14,051 nt of DNA, from positions 1 through 14,051 of the forward strand of contig JAISGE010000173.1 of assembly GCA_031263265.1 (NCBI GenBank), written 5' to 3'. Shown here piece after piece: positions 6,340-14,051 of the stretch. The stretch comes from Treponema sp. (lineage in GTDB: Bacteria; Spirochaetota; Spirochaetia; Treponematales; Breznakiellaceae). Position numbers and translations under genes: made by a program. The notes below the pieces were generated by a model. It was not told the DNA's origin and did no database searches. It worked only from the letters and a program-made list of their open reading frames with translations. The stretch's first letter is position 1. Each line of letters opens with the position of its first letter.

Positions 6340-7419
6340 ATGACTTCGGCTGCTTTTTTTGCCGAAATGATAAGCCCTCGGTTTAATCCAGGTGCGATTC
6401 TGGATATTTCCCGGTGCGGCAAGGTACTGGTGATAAGCGATCTGCACATGGGGGTGGGGTATCGGGATGATCTTGCCCATAACGGCACGCTCCTTATGGA
6501 TATGCTGGAGGGATATTATTGGCAGGGAGGCTGGACCCTGGTGCTGAATGGGGATATCGAAGAACTGCTGCGGTATTCCCTGGATGCAATCCGGGAACAG
6601 TGGGCGCGGCTGTACCGGGTTTTTGACCGGTTTAACGCAGCCGGGCGGCTGTACAAAAATTTGGGTAACCATGATGAGGGCCTCCTCTTTGAGTCCAATT
6701 ATCCCTATGCTTTGTACAACGCGGTCAGGATCGAGACCGGACTCCTTCCCATATATGTGTACCACGGACACCAGTCTTCCAAGGTATATACCAGCTACAA
6801 TAACCTGATTAATGCGAGTATTCGCTATTTCCTAAAACCCGTGGGGATCCGGAACATAGCCAGCGCCCGTAATCCCCATCGTCGTTTTTATGTGGAAAAA
6901 CGTGCTTATGACTTTTCCCTGGATAACCATTGCATATCCATTATTGGGCATACCCACCGGGCACTCTTTGAATCTCTGGGCAGGTTTGATTATATCAAAT
7001 TTGAGATTGAGCGCTTGTGCCGGGATTATCCTGCTTCCCGGGGAAGGGACCGGGAACAGATCGCCGCGGAGGTCCGGGCCTTGCGCTTTGAATTGAGTAA
7101 GCTGAAACGTTCTGAGCGGCGGGATGTGCTGCGGCAAAGCCTTTACGGCGACGAGCTGCCGGTACCCTGCCTGTTTAACTCAGGCAGTGCCATCAGCAAA
7201 AAGGGCATTAATGCCATAGAACTGACCAATGAAACTATTGCCCTCGTGTACTGGTTTATGGAAGGACGGGGAAAACACTTTGTAAGCCGGGGGGAATATA
7301 TCATAGAGAAAATCAAGGGAACCCCCTATTGCCGGTCCGTGCTTAACCACGACCAGCTTGATTACATACAGGCACGGATAGAACTGTTGGGAGGGAATGG
7401 AGGAAGCCCCGGTCTCTGA
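6340..7419 (+). CDS. Calcineurin-like metallophosphoesterase
   Basis: This 359-residue protein has the full metal-ligand set of calcineurin-type phosphoesterases: SDLHMG (33-38, Asp34 and His36), LNGDIEE (69-75, Asp72), LGNHDEG (108-114), YHGHQ (139-143) and IIGHTHR (199-205). It should hydrolyse a phosphomonoester or phosphodiester using two metal ions. No signal peptide is seen, so it is probably cytoplasmic. Between the last metal motif and the C-terminus is a highly charged helical stretch (about 220-265, rich in Arg, Lys and Glu) that is not part of the core fold. The distance between motifs does not point to a named enzyme (LpxH, Icc/CpdA and YfcE are shorter). The ATG at 6340 lacks a close ribosome-binding site; AGGAG lies about 24 bases upstream at the end of the preceding gene, so coupling or the ATG at 6367 are possible. 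Confidence 0.85.
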   Translation: MTSAAFFAEMISPRFNPGAILDISRCGKVLVISDLHMGVGYRDDLAHNGTLLMDMLEGYYWQGGWTLVLNGDIEELLRYSLDAIREQWARLYRVFDRFNAAGRLYKNLGNHDEGLLFESNYPYALYNAVRIETGLLPIYVYHGHQSSKVYTSYNNLINASIRYFLKPVGIRNIASARNPHRRFYVEKRAYDFSLDNHCISIIGHTHRALFESLGRFDYIKFEIERLCRDYPASRGRDREQIAAEVRALRFELSKLKRSERRDVLRQSLYGDELPVPCLFNSGSAISKKGINAIELTNETIALVYWFMEGRGKHFVSRGEYIIEKIKGTPYCRSVLNHDQLDYIQARIELLGGNGGSPGL

Positions 7420-7494
7420 TTGAACCCTTGGCTTCCTGTTTAGTCTGGCGCTTGGGTATTAAAAAATATACAATTAAAAAAGAGAGAATTAAAA

Positions 7495-8667
7495 ATGTAT
7501 TTTCCTGCTTCTTATATGCATCTTGAGGGTATGGCAGAAACCTTAAGCACGGCCTATTTTTCGGTTATTGTGGTGTTGGCGTTTTACTTCTTTATATTAG
7601 CCGGCGCAAATATTGTAGAAATGCGAAGAAATACCCTGCCCCCGGCCCTTATAGATGGCCCTCTCGTTTCAGTACTTATCCCGGTGCGGAATGAAGCAGA
7701 ACATATCGAGGACTGCCTTACCGCGCTCATGCAGCAAGGGTATCGGAATTACGAGATCTTGGTACTGGATGATGATTCCCAGGATACGACCTGGGCAATC
7801 ATCAACCGAGTAGCGCAAACAGATCCCCGGATCCGTATTTTTTCAGGGTCCCCGCTACCGGATGATTGGTATGGCAAGCCTTATGCCTTGCAGCAGCTAG
7901 CCGGTAAAGCCCGGGGGGAAATCCTTATTTTAACCGATGCGGACACCGTGCATAGTCCTTCTAGTATTTCCTGGGCAGTTACGAATATGTGCGGCTCCCA
8001 GGCGGATTTTATCTCTGGGTATGTGGGACAACAGCTGCGTTCCTTTGGAGAAAAAATTACCGTGCCGCTGATGTTTTTCTTGACCGGGTTTATTATTCCA
8101 CTGTGCCTAAATAAGTATACCAGATACCAGTTTTTTTCTGCTGCAGTAGGGCAATTTATCGCGGTACGAAAAGAGGTTTTTATGCACATCGGCGGGTTTA
8201 CCACGATGCGGAACAAAACGAGTGAGGACATGTATCTTGCCCGGTATGTTAAAGCCCAGGGGTTTAAGACTATGTTTCTTGATGTGGGTGAACAGGTTCA
8301 ATGCAGGATGTATAATGGGTACAAGGCAGCAGTAGCAGGAATCGGTAAAAATATCTTTGATTTTTTAGGGAACCATTCGCTTGTCTTGGTTGCCGTTATC
8401 TTTGCGGTCATGTTCTTTTTATTCCTTCCCTTTCCCTTGCTGTTCTGGATCACGCGTATCCCCAGAAATTTTCAGATGCATCTCCTTGTGGTGAATATCC
8501 TGTATACCCTTACCTGGATGATGCTTTTTATTGACCGGAAGATCCCCTGGTACTACGGCCTGTTCTGGCCACTTATGTTTTTGAACCTCATGGCTATGGC
8601 CCTGTGGTCCTGGTTCAGAACGATTTCCGGGAAAGGATTCCTCTGGAAAGGACGGATAGTCCGCTAA
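7495..8667 (+). CDS. Membrane-bound family 2 glycosyltransferase (CrtQ-like)
   Basis: This 390-residue inverting GT-A glycosyltransferase has one N-terminal membrane helix (about 19-41) and three or more C-terminal ones (about 295-320, 327-346, 352-375). The catalytic domain begins LVSVLIPVRNEAEHIEDC (57-74). Nucleotide and metal binding are in LDDDSQD (91-97) and the DxD TDAD (147-150). The acceptor-side ED is at 244-245, and CRMYNG (270-275) replaces QxxRW, followed by GIGKN (282-286). The RMY...G..KN ending is like the CrtQ/hopanoid-type transferases that glycosylate lipids, so a lipid-linked acceptor at the cytoplasmic membrane is plausible; the sugar donor and acceptor are unknown. The start lies after an AT-rich stretch with only AGAGAG as a weak ribosome-binding site. 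An outer-membrane protein gene follows 73 bases downstream on the same strand, suggesting envelope glycan work. Confidence 0.88.
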   Translation: MYFPASYMHLEGMAETLSTAYFSVIVVLAFYFFILAGANIVEMRRNTLPPALIDGPLVSVLIPVRNEAEHIEDCLTALMQQGYRNYEILVLDDDSQDTTWAIINRVAQTDPRIRIFSGSPLPDDWYGKPYALQQLAGKARGEILILTDADTVHSPSSISWAVTNMCGSQADFISGYVGQQLRSFGEKITVPLMFFLTGFIIPLCLNKYTRYQFFSAAVGQFIAVRKEVFMHIGGFTTMRNKTSEDMYLARYVKAQGFKTMFLDVGEQVQCRMYNGYKAAVAGIGKNIFDFLGNHSLVLVAVIFAVMFFLFLPFPLLFWITRIPRNFQMHLLVVNILYTLTWMMLFIDRKIPWYYGLFWPLMFLNLMAMALWSWFRTISGKGFLWKGRIVR

Positions 8668-8740
8668 AAAAACAAGCAGCAGCACATACCATAGCGTATA
8701 TTCATGATAGTACAAAATAAATAGAAAAAAGGAACAACAG

Positions 8741-10630
8741 ATGATCAAATCAAAATCTTACCGCATGATCTTATGCGTCCTCATAAGCAGCAGCATGCCC
8801 CTGGCAGGGCAGACCCACGGATCCGTAGCAATAGATAACCCGGTGTACCAGATCCTTGAACAAGCAGCCCTGCGCGGCTTATGCGCACCTCTGGCTGGGG
8901 CAAAACCCTATTCCCGGCAGGCGATTCTTACCGCAATCACGGAAATCCTTGATACGGATGGTGCTCCGCAGCGTTTTGGTAAACTTAGCGATCATGAGCG
9001 GCGTATCCTTGAGGAGACAAGAACAAGCTACGCGCCTGTGTCTCGCGGCCTTGATTGGCAGCGGGGAACCTACACCTTTGAAAACGAGAGGAGTACCGGG
9101 AACATTCACCTCTCAGGAGAGGTTGGGCTGACGGCAGCCTCCTGCTTTTCCTGGGGCCTCTATCCCCGAAACCGGGACGCGGCATGGGGAACCGATACCT
9201 GGCTTGGGTTCTTTTTTAACGGAGATCTGGGGGATCATTTCTCTTACCGATTTACCATGGCAGGGGGTATGATACGGGCGCCCCGGGTTGCTTTGGGAAC
9301 CTATAACACCTATTACCCGGGTTTTACCCAAGAGGACCCGGATCATATCAATCAAGAAATCACCACCTATAGCCAGCCCTTAGCCTCCTTTCCCTATACC
9401 TATAAACAAAGCTGGGATGGATCGGTGTTTAATTACCGGGATATTTCCGGGAGCTATCGTGCATGGCCTTCGGATCTTTCTGTTGGGGATACGATGCTGC
9501 CGGAAATCACCGGTTCATTGCTTGCAGGGCATATACGCTACCGAGGAGGACGGATGGATCGAGAATGGGGGGCTATGGCACGGGGAAGCAGTCTGGTTTT
9601 AAACCAGCAGGCCGCACCGTTCTTGGCCTTGGAAACCACGGTCAGTCCTTTTTCCTGGTGTTATTTTTCGACCTTAACCGGAATACTGGAGTATTACAAT
9701 ACCGAGGGTATCAAGCACTCAGCCGCCACCAATCAAAACGCCTTTTCCATCGCGATGCTCGAAATCAACTACCAGCACTATCTGCATCTGGATTTTGGAA
9801 GCACGGCCTTGTGGCCGAAACGATTTGAACTGGGCTATCTGTTTCCTTTAACCGATAATTTTTTCTACCAGAATGTCATCGGGGATTTTGACAACCTCGC
9901 TATCTTTTGCAACCTGAAAGGCCAATACCCGGGAATCGGGAGTCTGTGGTTTTCCCTCTTCTTGGATGAGATCAGTGTGGAACCCTTGTTCTTTGAAAAA
10001 GACCGGGCCATGTATGCCTTTCAGACCGGAACGATCATCGCCATTCCCTGGCTGCCCTTTGCCACAGTATCCTTACGGTATACCAAGGTTGAACCCTATT
10101 GTTACACCCATACCAAAGAACGGGTTCCGTGGTACGGCGATACCCTCATGGAATCTTCTTATACTAATAAAGGTAGTAGCTTAGGGTATTATCTACCTCC
10201 CAACTCAGATGAGCTCCTGCTTCGGTTTGAAGCCCTGCCCTTGAGCCGAACCAGGATGCATGTTCAATACCAGATGATCCGCCACGGCGCGGATTACGGC
10301 GGCAGCGCGGTTGACGGTAGTTCCTTGTGGTCTGAGCTTGATCCCGATGGCCGGAGCACTAAGGCAGTACTGAGAAAATACTTCTTACAGGATGGTGCGT
10401 ATCAATGGCAGCATATATTTAAATTCGGTGCAGCCTATTCATGGGCAAAGGTACCGGTTCAAATTTTCGCTGAAGCTGGGGTGGTCATTTCCTATTTCAC
10501 CAACATTGACGGGCCTGCCAATTCAGGAAGCCCGTCAACGTATTCGATAGTTGATACTGCCGAGTATCCCAGGTCCACCGGCCTGATTGCCAGCCTTGGG
10601 TTCAGATTGTTTCCTAACCGGGCAGACTAA
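8741..10630 (+). CDS. Outer-membrane beta-barrel protein, Wzi-like capsule assembly family (tentative)
   Basis: This is a 629-residue exported protein. Residues 1 to about 23-30 form a signal peptide (basic start, hydrophobic ILCVLISSSMPLAG). The mature N-terminus reads NPVYQILEQAALRGL, followed by a helical segment to about residue 95. From about residue 120 on, the chain is rich in aromatic, Gly and Ser residues in alternating patterns (for example WGLYPRNRDAAW, WFSLFLDEISVEP, TVSLRYTKV), as in a transmembrane barrel. The 'P.Y..L......G' start before a barrel resembles Wzi-type capsule-anchoring proteins, but no signature residue settles this; a Treponema-type barrel protein of unknown role is the alternative. 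It ends GFRLFPNRAD, without the usual terminal Phe. AAGGAAC lies eight bases before the ATG. Location beside a glycosyltransferase gene fits a role in surface polysaccharide. A strong hairpin lies in the last 125 bases of the gene. Confidence 0.7.
   Translation: MIKSKSYRMILCVLISSSMPLAGQTHGSVAIDNPVYQILEQAALRGLCAPLAGAKPYSRQAILTAITEILDTDGAPQRFGKLSDHERRILEETRTSYAPVSRGLDWQRGTYTFENERSTGNIHLSGEVGLTAASCFSWGLYPRNRDAAWGTDTWLGFFFNGDLGDHFSYRFTMAGGMIRAPRVALGTYNTYYPGFTQEDPDHINQEITTYSQPLASFPYTYKQSWDGSVFNYRDISGSYRAWPSDLSVGDTMLPEITGSLLAGHIRYRGGRMDREWGAMARGSSLVLNQQAAPFLALETTVSPFSWCYFSTLTGILEYYNTEGIKHSAATNQNAFSIAMLEINYQHYLHLDFGSTALWPKRFELGYLFPLTDNFFYQNVIGDFDNLAIFCNLKGQYPGIGSLWFSLFLDEISVEPLFFEKDRAMYAFQTGTIIAIPWLPFATVSLRYTKVEPYCYTHTKERVPWYGDTLMESSYTNKGSSLGYYLPPNSDELLLRFEALPLSRTRMHVQYQMIRHGADYGGSAVDGSSLWSELDPDGRSTKAVLRKYFLQDGAYQWQHIFKFGAAYSWAKVPVQIFAEAGVVISYFTNIDGPANSGSPSTYSIVDTAEYPRSTGLIASLGFRLFPNRAD
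10506..10538 (+). repeat. Strong inverted repeat inside the 3' end of the barrel-protein gene
   Basis: TTGACGGG (10506-10513) pairs perfectly with CCCGTCAA (10531-10538). CCTG (10514-10517) pairs with CAGG (10524-10527) around a CCAATT loop, leaving only AAG unpaired. The hairpin encodes the loop segment NIDGPANSGSPS, about 90 bases before the stop codon. It has no U-run after it, so it is not a normal terminator. Confidence 0.7.
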
Positions 10631-10803
10631 GCCCTGCAGGTTTTTGCTTGCTTTCTTAGGTATCTCCTGAATCCGTCTTCTTCAATGCCGGGTATTGGTA
10701 TAACCTAAAAATAACGTAGTGTCCACTTTTTCATACAGCCATTGGCTTTCTCTCGTATTTTATTACTTTTAAGTATATGCTACAGTACAGGTAAGGAGGA
10801 TCA
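10631..10803 (+). promoter_or_regulatory. Intergenic region ahead of the helicase gene, with weak promoter candidate and strong ribosome-binding site
   Basis: AAGGAGG at 10793-10799, four bases before the ATG at 10804, is a near-consensus ribosome-binding site and fixes the helicase start. A possible promoter is TTGGCT (10742-10747) with TACTTT (10764-10769), spacing 16, but the match is poor. The first 60 bases after the barrel-gene stop contain GGGC...GCCC followed by TTTTT, at best a weak terminator. No small gene or RNA was recognised. Confidence 0.4.
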
Positions 10804-13800
10804 ATGGCCCGGCTTGAAGAAATGACCAGTGGCAGCAGTATTTTAGGTATCGTAGGTCAGAAACCGGTTACTATTGTTGCGGTTAAATGGTACGGTAACG
10901 CCGTACTGGAAATAACCTTTAAAGATGCCAAAGGCCGGCTTGCCAGCCAACTCCTCTATCGGGAAGATGAAGCGCGGATTGAGCTTATAGACGGCAGCTT
11001 GCCCTGGAGCTTTGATGCTGACGCTGACCAGCTCAGGCTCGTTTCGGAAGCCTACCGTATCCACCTGGCGCACCTTTTTGACCCTTACCTCGCCGTGCAT
11101 ACTTCAGAGATTGACCCGCTGCCTCACCAGATTTCGGCGGTTTATCAGGAGATGTTGCCGCGCTTGCCGCTCCGCTATATACTTGCGGATGATCCCGGCG
11201 CTGGTAAAACGATTATGACCGGGCTTTTTTTAAAAGAGCTTATTGTCCGTGGCGACCTGAAACGTTGTTTAATTGTAACCCCTGGCAATCTGTCGGAGCA
11301 GTGGCAAGATGAACTTTACCGAAAATTCAATCTCCGTTTTGAAATACTCACCAATGACCGTATCGAAACCGCGGTAACCGGCAATATATTTACCGAAATT
11401 AACTTCTGCATTGTGCGTCTTGATAAAATGTCCCGCAGTGAAGAAATACAGAAAAAATTGCGCGTTACCGATTGGGATTTAATTGTATGTGACGAAGCCC
11501 ACAAAATGTCCGCAACAGTTTGGGGTAGGGAAGTAAAATACACCAAACGCTTTCTGTTGGGTAAGCTGTTGTCTTCTATTACCCGGCATTTCCTTTTACT
11601 GACCGCGACGCCTCACAACGGCAAGGAAGAAGATTTCCAGCTTTTTATGTCCCTTATTGACCAGGATCGTTTTGAAGGGGTTGTCCGAAGCGGAAATCAG
11701 GCTGTAGAGGTATCCGATGTTATGCGCCGTCTGGTTAAAGAAGAACTGCTGAAATTCGATGGGACGCCGCTTTTCCCGGATCGTTTTGCCTATACCGTTA
11801 ACTACGATCTGTCGGTTATGGAAGCAGAGCTATATACTGCAGTTACAAACTATGTTCAGCAGGAGTTTAACCGTGCGGATAAGCTCAACAATGAACGCAA
11901 AAACACGGTGGGTTTTGCCCTTACTGTTCTGCAGCGTCGTCTTGCTTCTTCACCTGAAGCGATATACCAATCCCTTAAACGCCGCCGGGAACGGCTAGAG
12001 AGCCGTCTTGACGAAGAACGTCTTGGCAAACGCGCCGCGGAGTATGCCTTTGCAAATTTTGACGATTATGATGAAGACGATCTTCCATCGGGTGAAGCAG
12101 AGGAAGCGGAGGAACAGGTAACCGACCAAGCATCCGCCGCATCTACCATTACTGAACTTGAAGCGGAAATTTCCTCATTAAAGAACTTGGAAGGTATGGC
12201 AAATAGTACGCGTACCAGTGGGGAAGACCGCAAGTGGAAAGAACTGTCCCGTCTCCTGCAGGACGATACTAAGATGTTCGGTTCCGATGGATTGCGGGAA
12301 AAACTCATTATTTTTACCGAACACCGGGATACGCTTCGTTATCTTACCGATAAAATCCGCTCTCTTCTGGGAACTGAAGCGGCGGTAGTTACCATCCACG
12401 GCGGTATGCTTCGGAATGAACGGCGAAAAGTTGAGGAACTGTTTAAGCAGGACAAGGAAGTGCGTATACTTATCGCTACCGATGCTGCCGGGGAAGGTAT
12501 CAACCTTCAACGGGCACATTTGATGGTGAACTATGATTTGCCCTGGAACCCCAACCGTCTTGAACAGCGCTTTGGCAGGATTCACCGTATCGGACAAACC
12601 GAAGTATGTCATTTATGGAATCTTGTTGCCACAGAAACCCGTGAGGGTATGGTTTTTCAACGGCTTTTTGAAAAACTTGAACAGGAACGTGAGGCTCTTA
12701 AAGGCAAGGTATTTGACATTCTTGGTAAACTCACCTTTGAGAATCGTTCTCTGCGGGAACTGCTCATTGAAGCAATCCGTTACAACGAAAAAGAAGATGT
12801 TCGCTCCCGGCTTTATAGGGTAGTGGATAATTCCCTTGACACAGAAAAGTTCAGAAAACTGATAGATGAATATGCCTTAACGGAAGATACTATGGATGTT
12901 CATCAGGTTATGAAAATCCGTGAGGATATGGATCGTATGGAAGCGCATAAACTCCAGCCCCATTTCATTGAAGCATTCTTTATTGAAGCTTTCACTGCCC
13001 TTGGCGGTAAAATTCGTGCCCGTGAGAATGGGCGTTATGAAATAAGCGCCGTACCATTTGCAGTCCGCAACCAGGATATGCAGATAGGGTTTGGTGAGCC
13101 TGTCCTATCCCGATATGAACGGGTCTGTTTTGACAAGCCTTATAGAAACGTACCCGGTCTTGTTCCCGCCGCGTATATAGTTCCCGGACACCCGCTTTTG
13201 GAAGCAACTATTGATTTGACGCTTGAACGGAACGGGGATGTATTAAAACGCGGTGTGGTGTTCGTTGATGACAGCGACTATGGTGCTGATGCGCGTCTGC
13301 TCTTTTATATAGAGGATTCCGTTCAGGATGGGGCAATCCTGCCAGGCGGCAGTAAACGGATTATATCAAAACATATCCATTTTGTTGAAATCAAAGAGGA
13401 TGACACGTCGGCAAATGCCGGTTATGCGCCTTATCTGGATTATCGAGCGGCTAGTGAGGATGAACAAAAAGCAATTCGTCCTTTTATAAACAGTCAAAAA
13501 TGGCTTCAATCAAATGTCGAAGATAGTGCCGTTAGTTTTGCAATTTCCCGAATTATTCCCGCCCATGTTGCTGAAGTACGGGAACGCAAAACAAAACTTA
13601 TTGAAAAAACCATCAAGGCGGTCAAAGAACGTTTAACGGCTGAAATTCAGTATTGGGATTTCCGTGCCGCTGATCTCAAACAAAAAGAAGATGCAGGGCA
13701 CATAAACGCCCGTCTTAATTCACAGGCCGCCAGCCGTCGAGCGGAAGATTTAGAGGCCCGTATGCAAAAACGCCTTGCGGAACTGGAAACCGAACGTCTC

Positions 13801-14051
13801 ATTTCCGCCATACCCCCGACCATAATAGGCGGCGCTTTGATAATTCCCCTTGGATTATTGGATACATTACAAGGCAAAGTCCTTGCTACTTTTACCGCAG
13901 ATGCGCAATCCCGGTGCGAAATAGAGCTTTCTGCCATGAAAGCCGTTATGGATATAGAAACATCTTTGGGCTATGTTCCCCGTGATGTAAGCGCCGATAA
14001 GTGCGGTTATGATATAGAATCCTTTATACCACCGGAATTGCGCGGCAATGC
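10804..14051 (+). CDS. SNF2-family helicase with C-terminal DUF3883-like region (DrmD-like), partial at right edge
   Basis: The frame is open from the ATG at 10804 to the edge (1082 codons plus two bases). After an N-terminal region of about 105 residues comes LPHQISAVYQ (106-115), then motif I ADDPGAGKT (128-136, Lys135), DEAH (230-233), LLLTATPHNG (264-273), IATDAAGEGINLQ (558-570) and QRFGRIHRIGQT (588-599, Arg592 and Arg595). These are all the superfamily 2 motors of an ATP-driven DNA translocase. A very acidic linker lies at about 418-440 between the two motor lobes. Past 940 there are charged coiled-coil helices, then LGYVPRDVSADKCGYDIES (1056-1074), the opening of a DUF3883-type domain. 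'DDPGAGKT' instead of SNF2's usual 'DEMGLGKT' marks the branch found in phage-defence operons, including DISARM DrmD and helicases beside DUF1156 methylases. The gene probably heads such an operon. Which system it belongs to cannot be told without the downstream genes. Confidence 0.9.
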   Translation, partial: MARLEEMTSGSSILGIVGQKPVTIVAVKWYGNAVLEITFKDAKGRLASQLLYREDEARIELIDGSLPWSFDADADQLRLVSEAYRIHLAHLFDPYLAVHTSEIDPLPHQISAVYQEMLPRLPLRYILADDPGAGKTIMTGLFLKELIVRGDLKRCLIVTPGNLSEQWQDELYRKFNLRFEILTNDRIETAVTGNIFTEINFCIVRLDKMSRSEEIQKKLRVTDWDLIVCDEAHKMSATVWGREVKYTKRFLLGKLLSSITRHFLLLTATPHNGKEEDFQLFMSLIDQDRFEGVVRSGNQAVEVSDVMRRLVKEELLKFDGTPLFPDRFAYTVNYDLSVMEAELYTAVTNYVQQEFNRADKLNNERKNTVGFALTVLQRRLASSPEAIYQSLKRRRERLESRLDEERLGKRAAEYAFANFDDYDEDDLPSGEAEEAEEQVTDQASAASTITELEAEISSLKNLEGMANSTRTSGEDRKWKELSRLLQDDTKMFGSDGLREKLIIFTEHRDTLRYLTDKIRSLLGTEAAVVTIHGGMLRNERRKVEELFKQDKEVRILIATDAAGEGINLQRAHLMVNYDLPWNPNRLEQRFGRIHRIGQTEVCHLWNLVATETREGMVFQRLFEKLEQEREALKGKVFDILGKLTFENRSLRELLIEAIRYNEKEDVRSRLYRVVDNSLDTEKFRKLIDEYALTEDTMDVHQVMKIREDMDRMEAHKLQPHFIEAFFIEAFTALGGKIRARENGRYEISAVPFAVRNQDMQIGFGEPVLSRYERVCFDKPYRNVPGLVPAAYIVPGHPLLEATIDLTLERNGDVLKRGVVFVDDSDYGADARLLFYIEDSVQDGAILPGGSKRIISKHIHFVEIKEDDTSANAGYAPYLDYRAASEDEQKAIRPFINSQKWLQSNVEDSAVSFAISRIIPAHVAEVRERKTKLIEKTIKAVKERLTAEIQYWDFRAADLKQKEDAGHINARLNSQAASRRAEDLEARMQKRLAELETERLISAIPPTIIGGALIIPLGLLDTLQGKVLATFTADAQSRCEIELSAMKAVMDIETSLGYVPRDVSADKCGYDIESFIPPELRGN

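Noticed and set aside
6022..6771. A 249-codon minus-strand frame across the lipoprotein and phosphoesterase genes
   Set aside because: It spans two well-supported plus-strand genes and shows no motif; antisense shadow.
7400..7440. GGAAGCC...GGCTTCC hairpin as terminator of the phosphoesterase gene
   Set aside because: The loop is about 18-20 bases, one arm is in the coding region, and no run of T follows.
1..14051. CRISPR arrays, tRNA and rRNA genes, complete insertion sequences
   Set aside because: No regularly spaced direct repeats, no tRNA-like cloverleaf in the short gaps and no transposase frame were seen.

Overview
The window looks like chromosome of a bacterium with a didermic envelope. 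My best guess is a spirochaete of the Treponema type (termite-gut or free-living), inferred from a short TPR lipoprotein, a large outer-membrane barrel protein and moderate GC. This is inference; there is no rRNA or other marker gene here. Genes to the left of about 5.8 kb are all on the minus strand and genes to the right are all on the plus strand, diverging from a 122-bp region at 5798-5919.

Left half, in transcription order (right to left): argC and argJ, two arginine-biosynthesis genes; a gap with a 112-bp palindromic element bounded by 14-bp perfect inverted repeats; a strikingly AT-rich GNAT acetyltransferase; then a tightly spaced pair, a MoxR-like AAA+ ATPase and a VWA/metallopeptidase-like protein that runs off the left edge. 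The pair resembles known chaperone-like AAA+/VWA partnerships. The VWA protein carries two copies of a metallopeptidase-type module, and the first copy has lost its catalytic glutamate.

Right half: a TPR lipoprotein followed by a calcineurin-type metallophosphoesterase; an integral-membrane family 2 glycosyltransferase (CrtQ-like architecture); a large exported outer-membrane barrel protein with a Wzi-like N-terminus; and the first 1082 codons of a SNF2-family helicase that reaches the start of a DUF3883-like region at the right edge. This helicase type is typical of phage-defence operons (DISARM drmD and DUF1156/DUF499-type islands). It sits first after a fresh intergenic region with a strong ribosome-binding site, so a defence system probably continues to the right of the window.

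No rRNA, tRNA, CRISPR array or intact insertion sequence was recognised. All gaps between genes are under 300 bases; the largest are 10631-10803 and 3226-3390.
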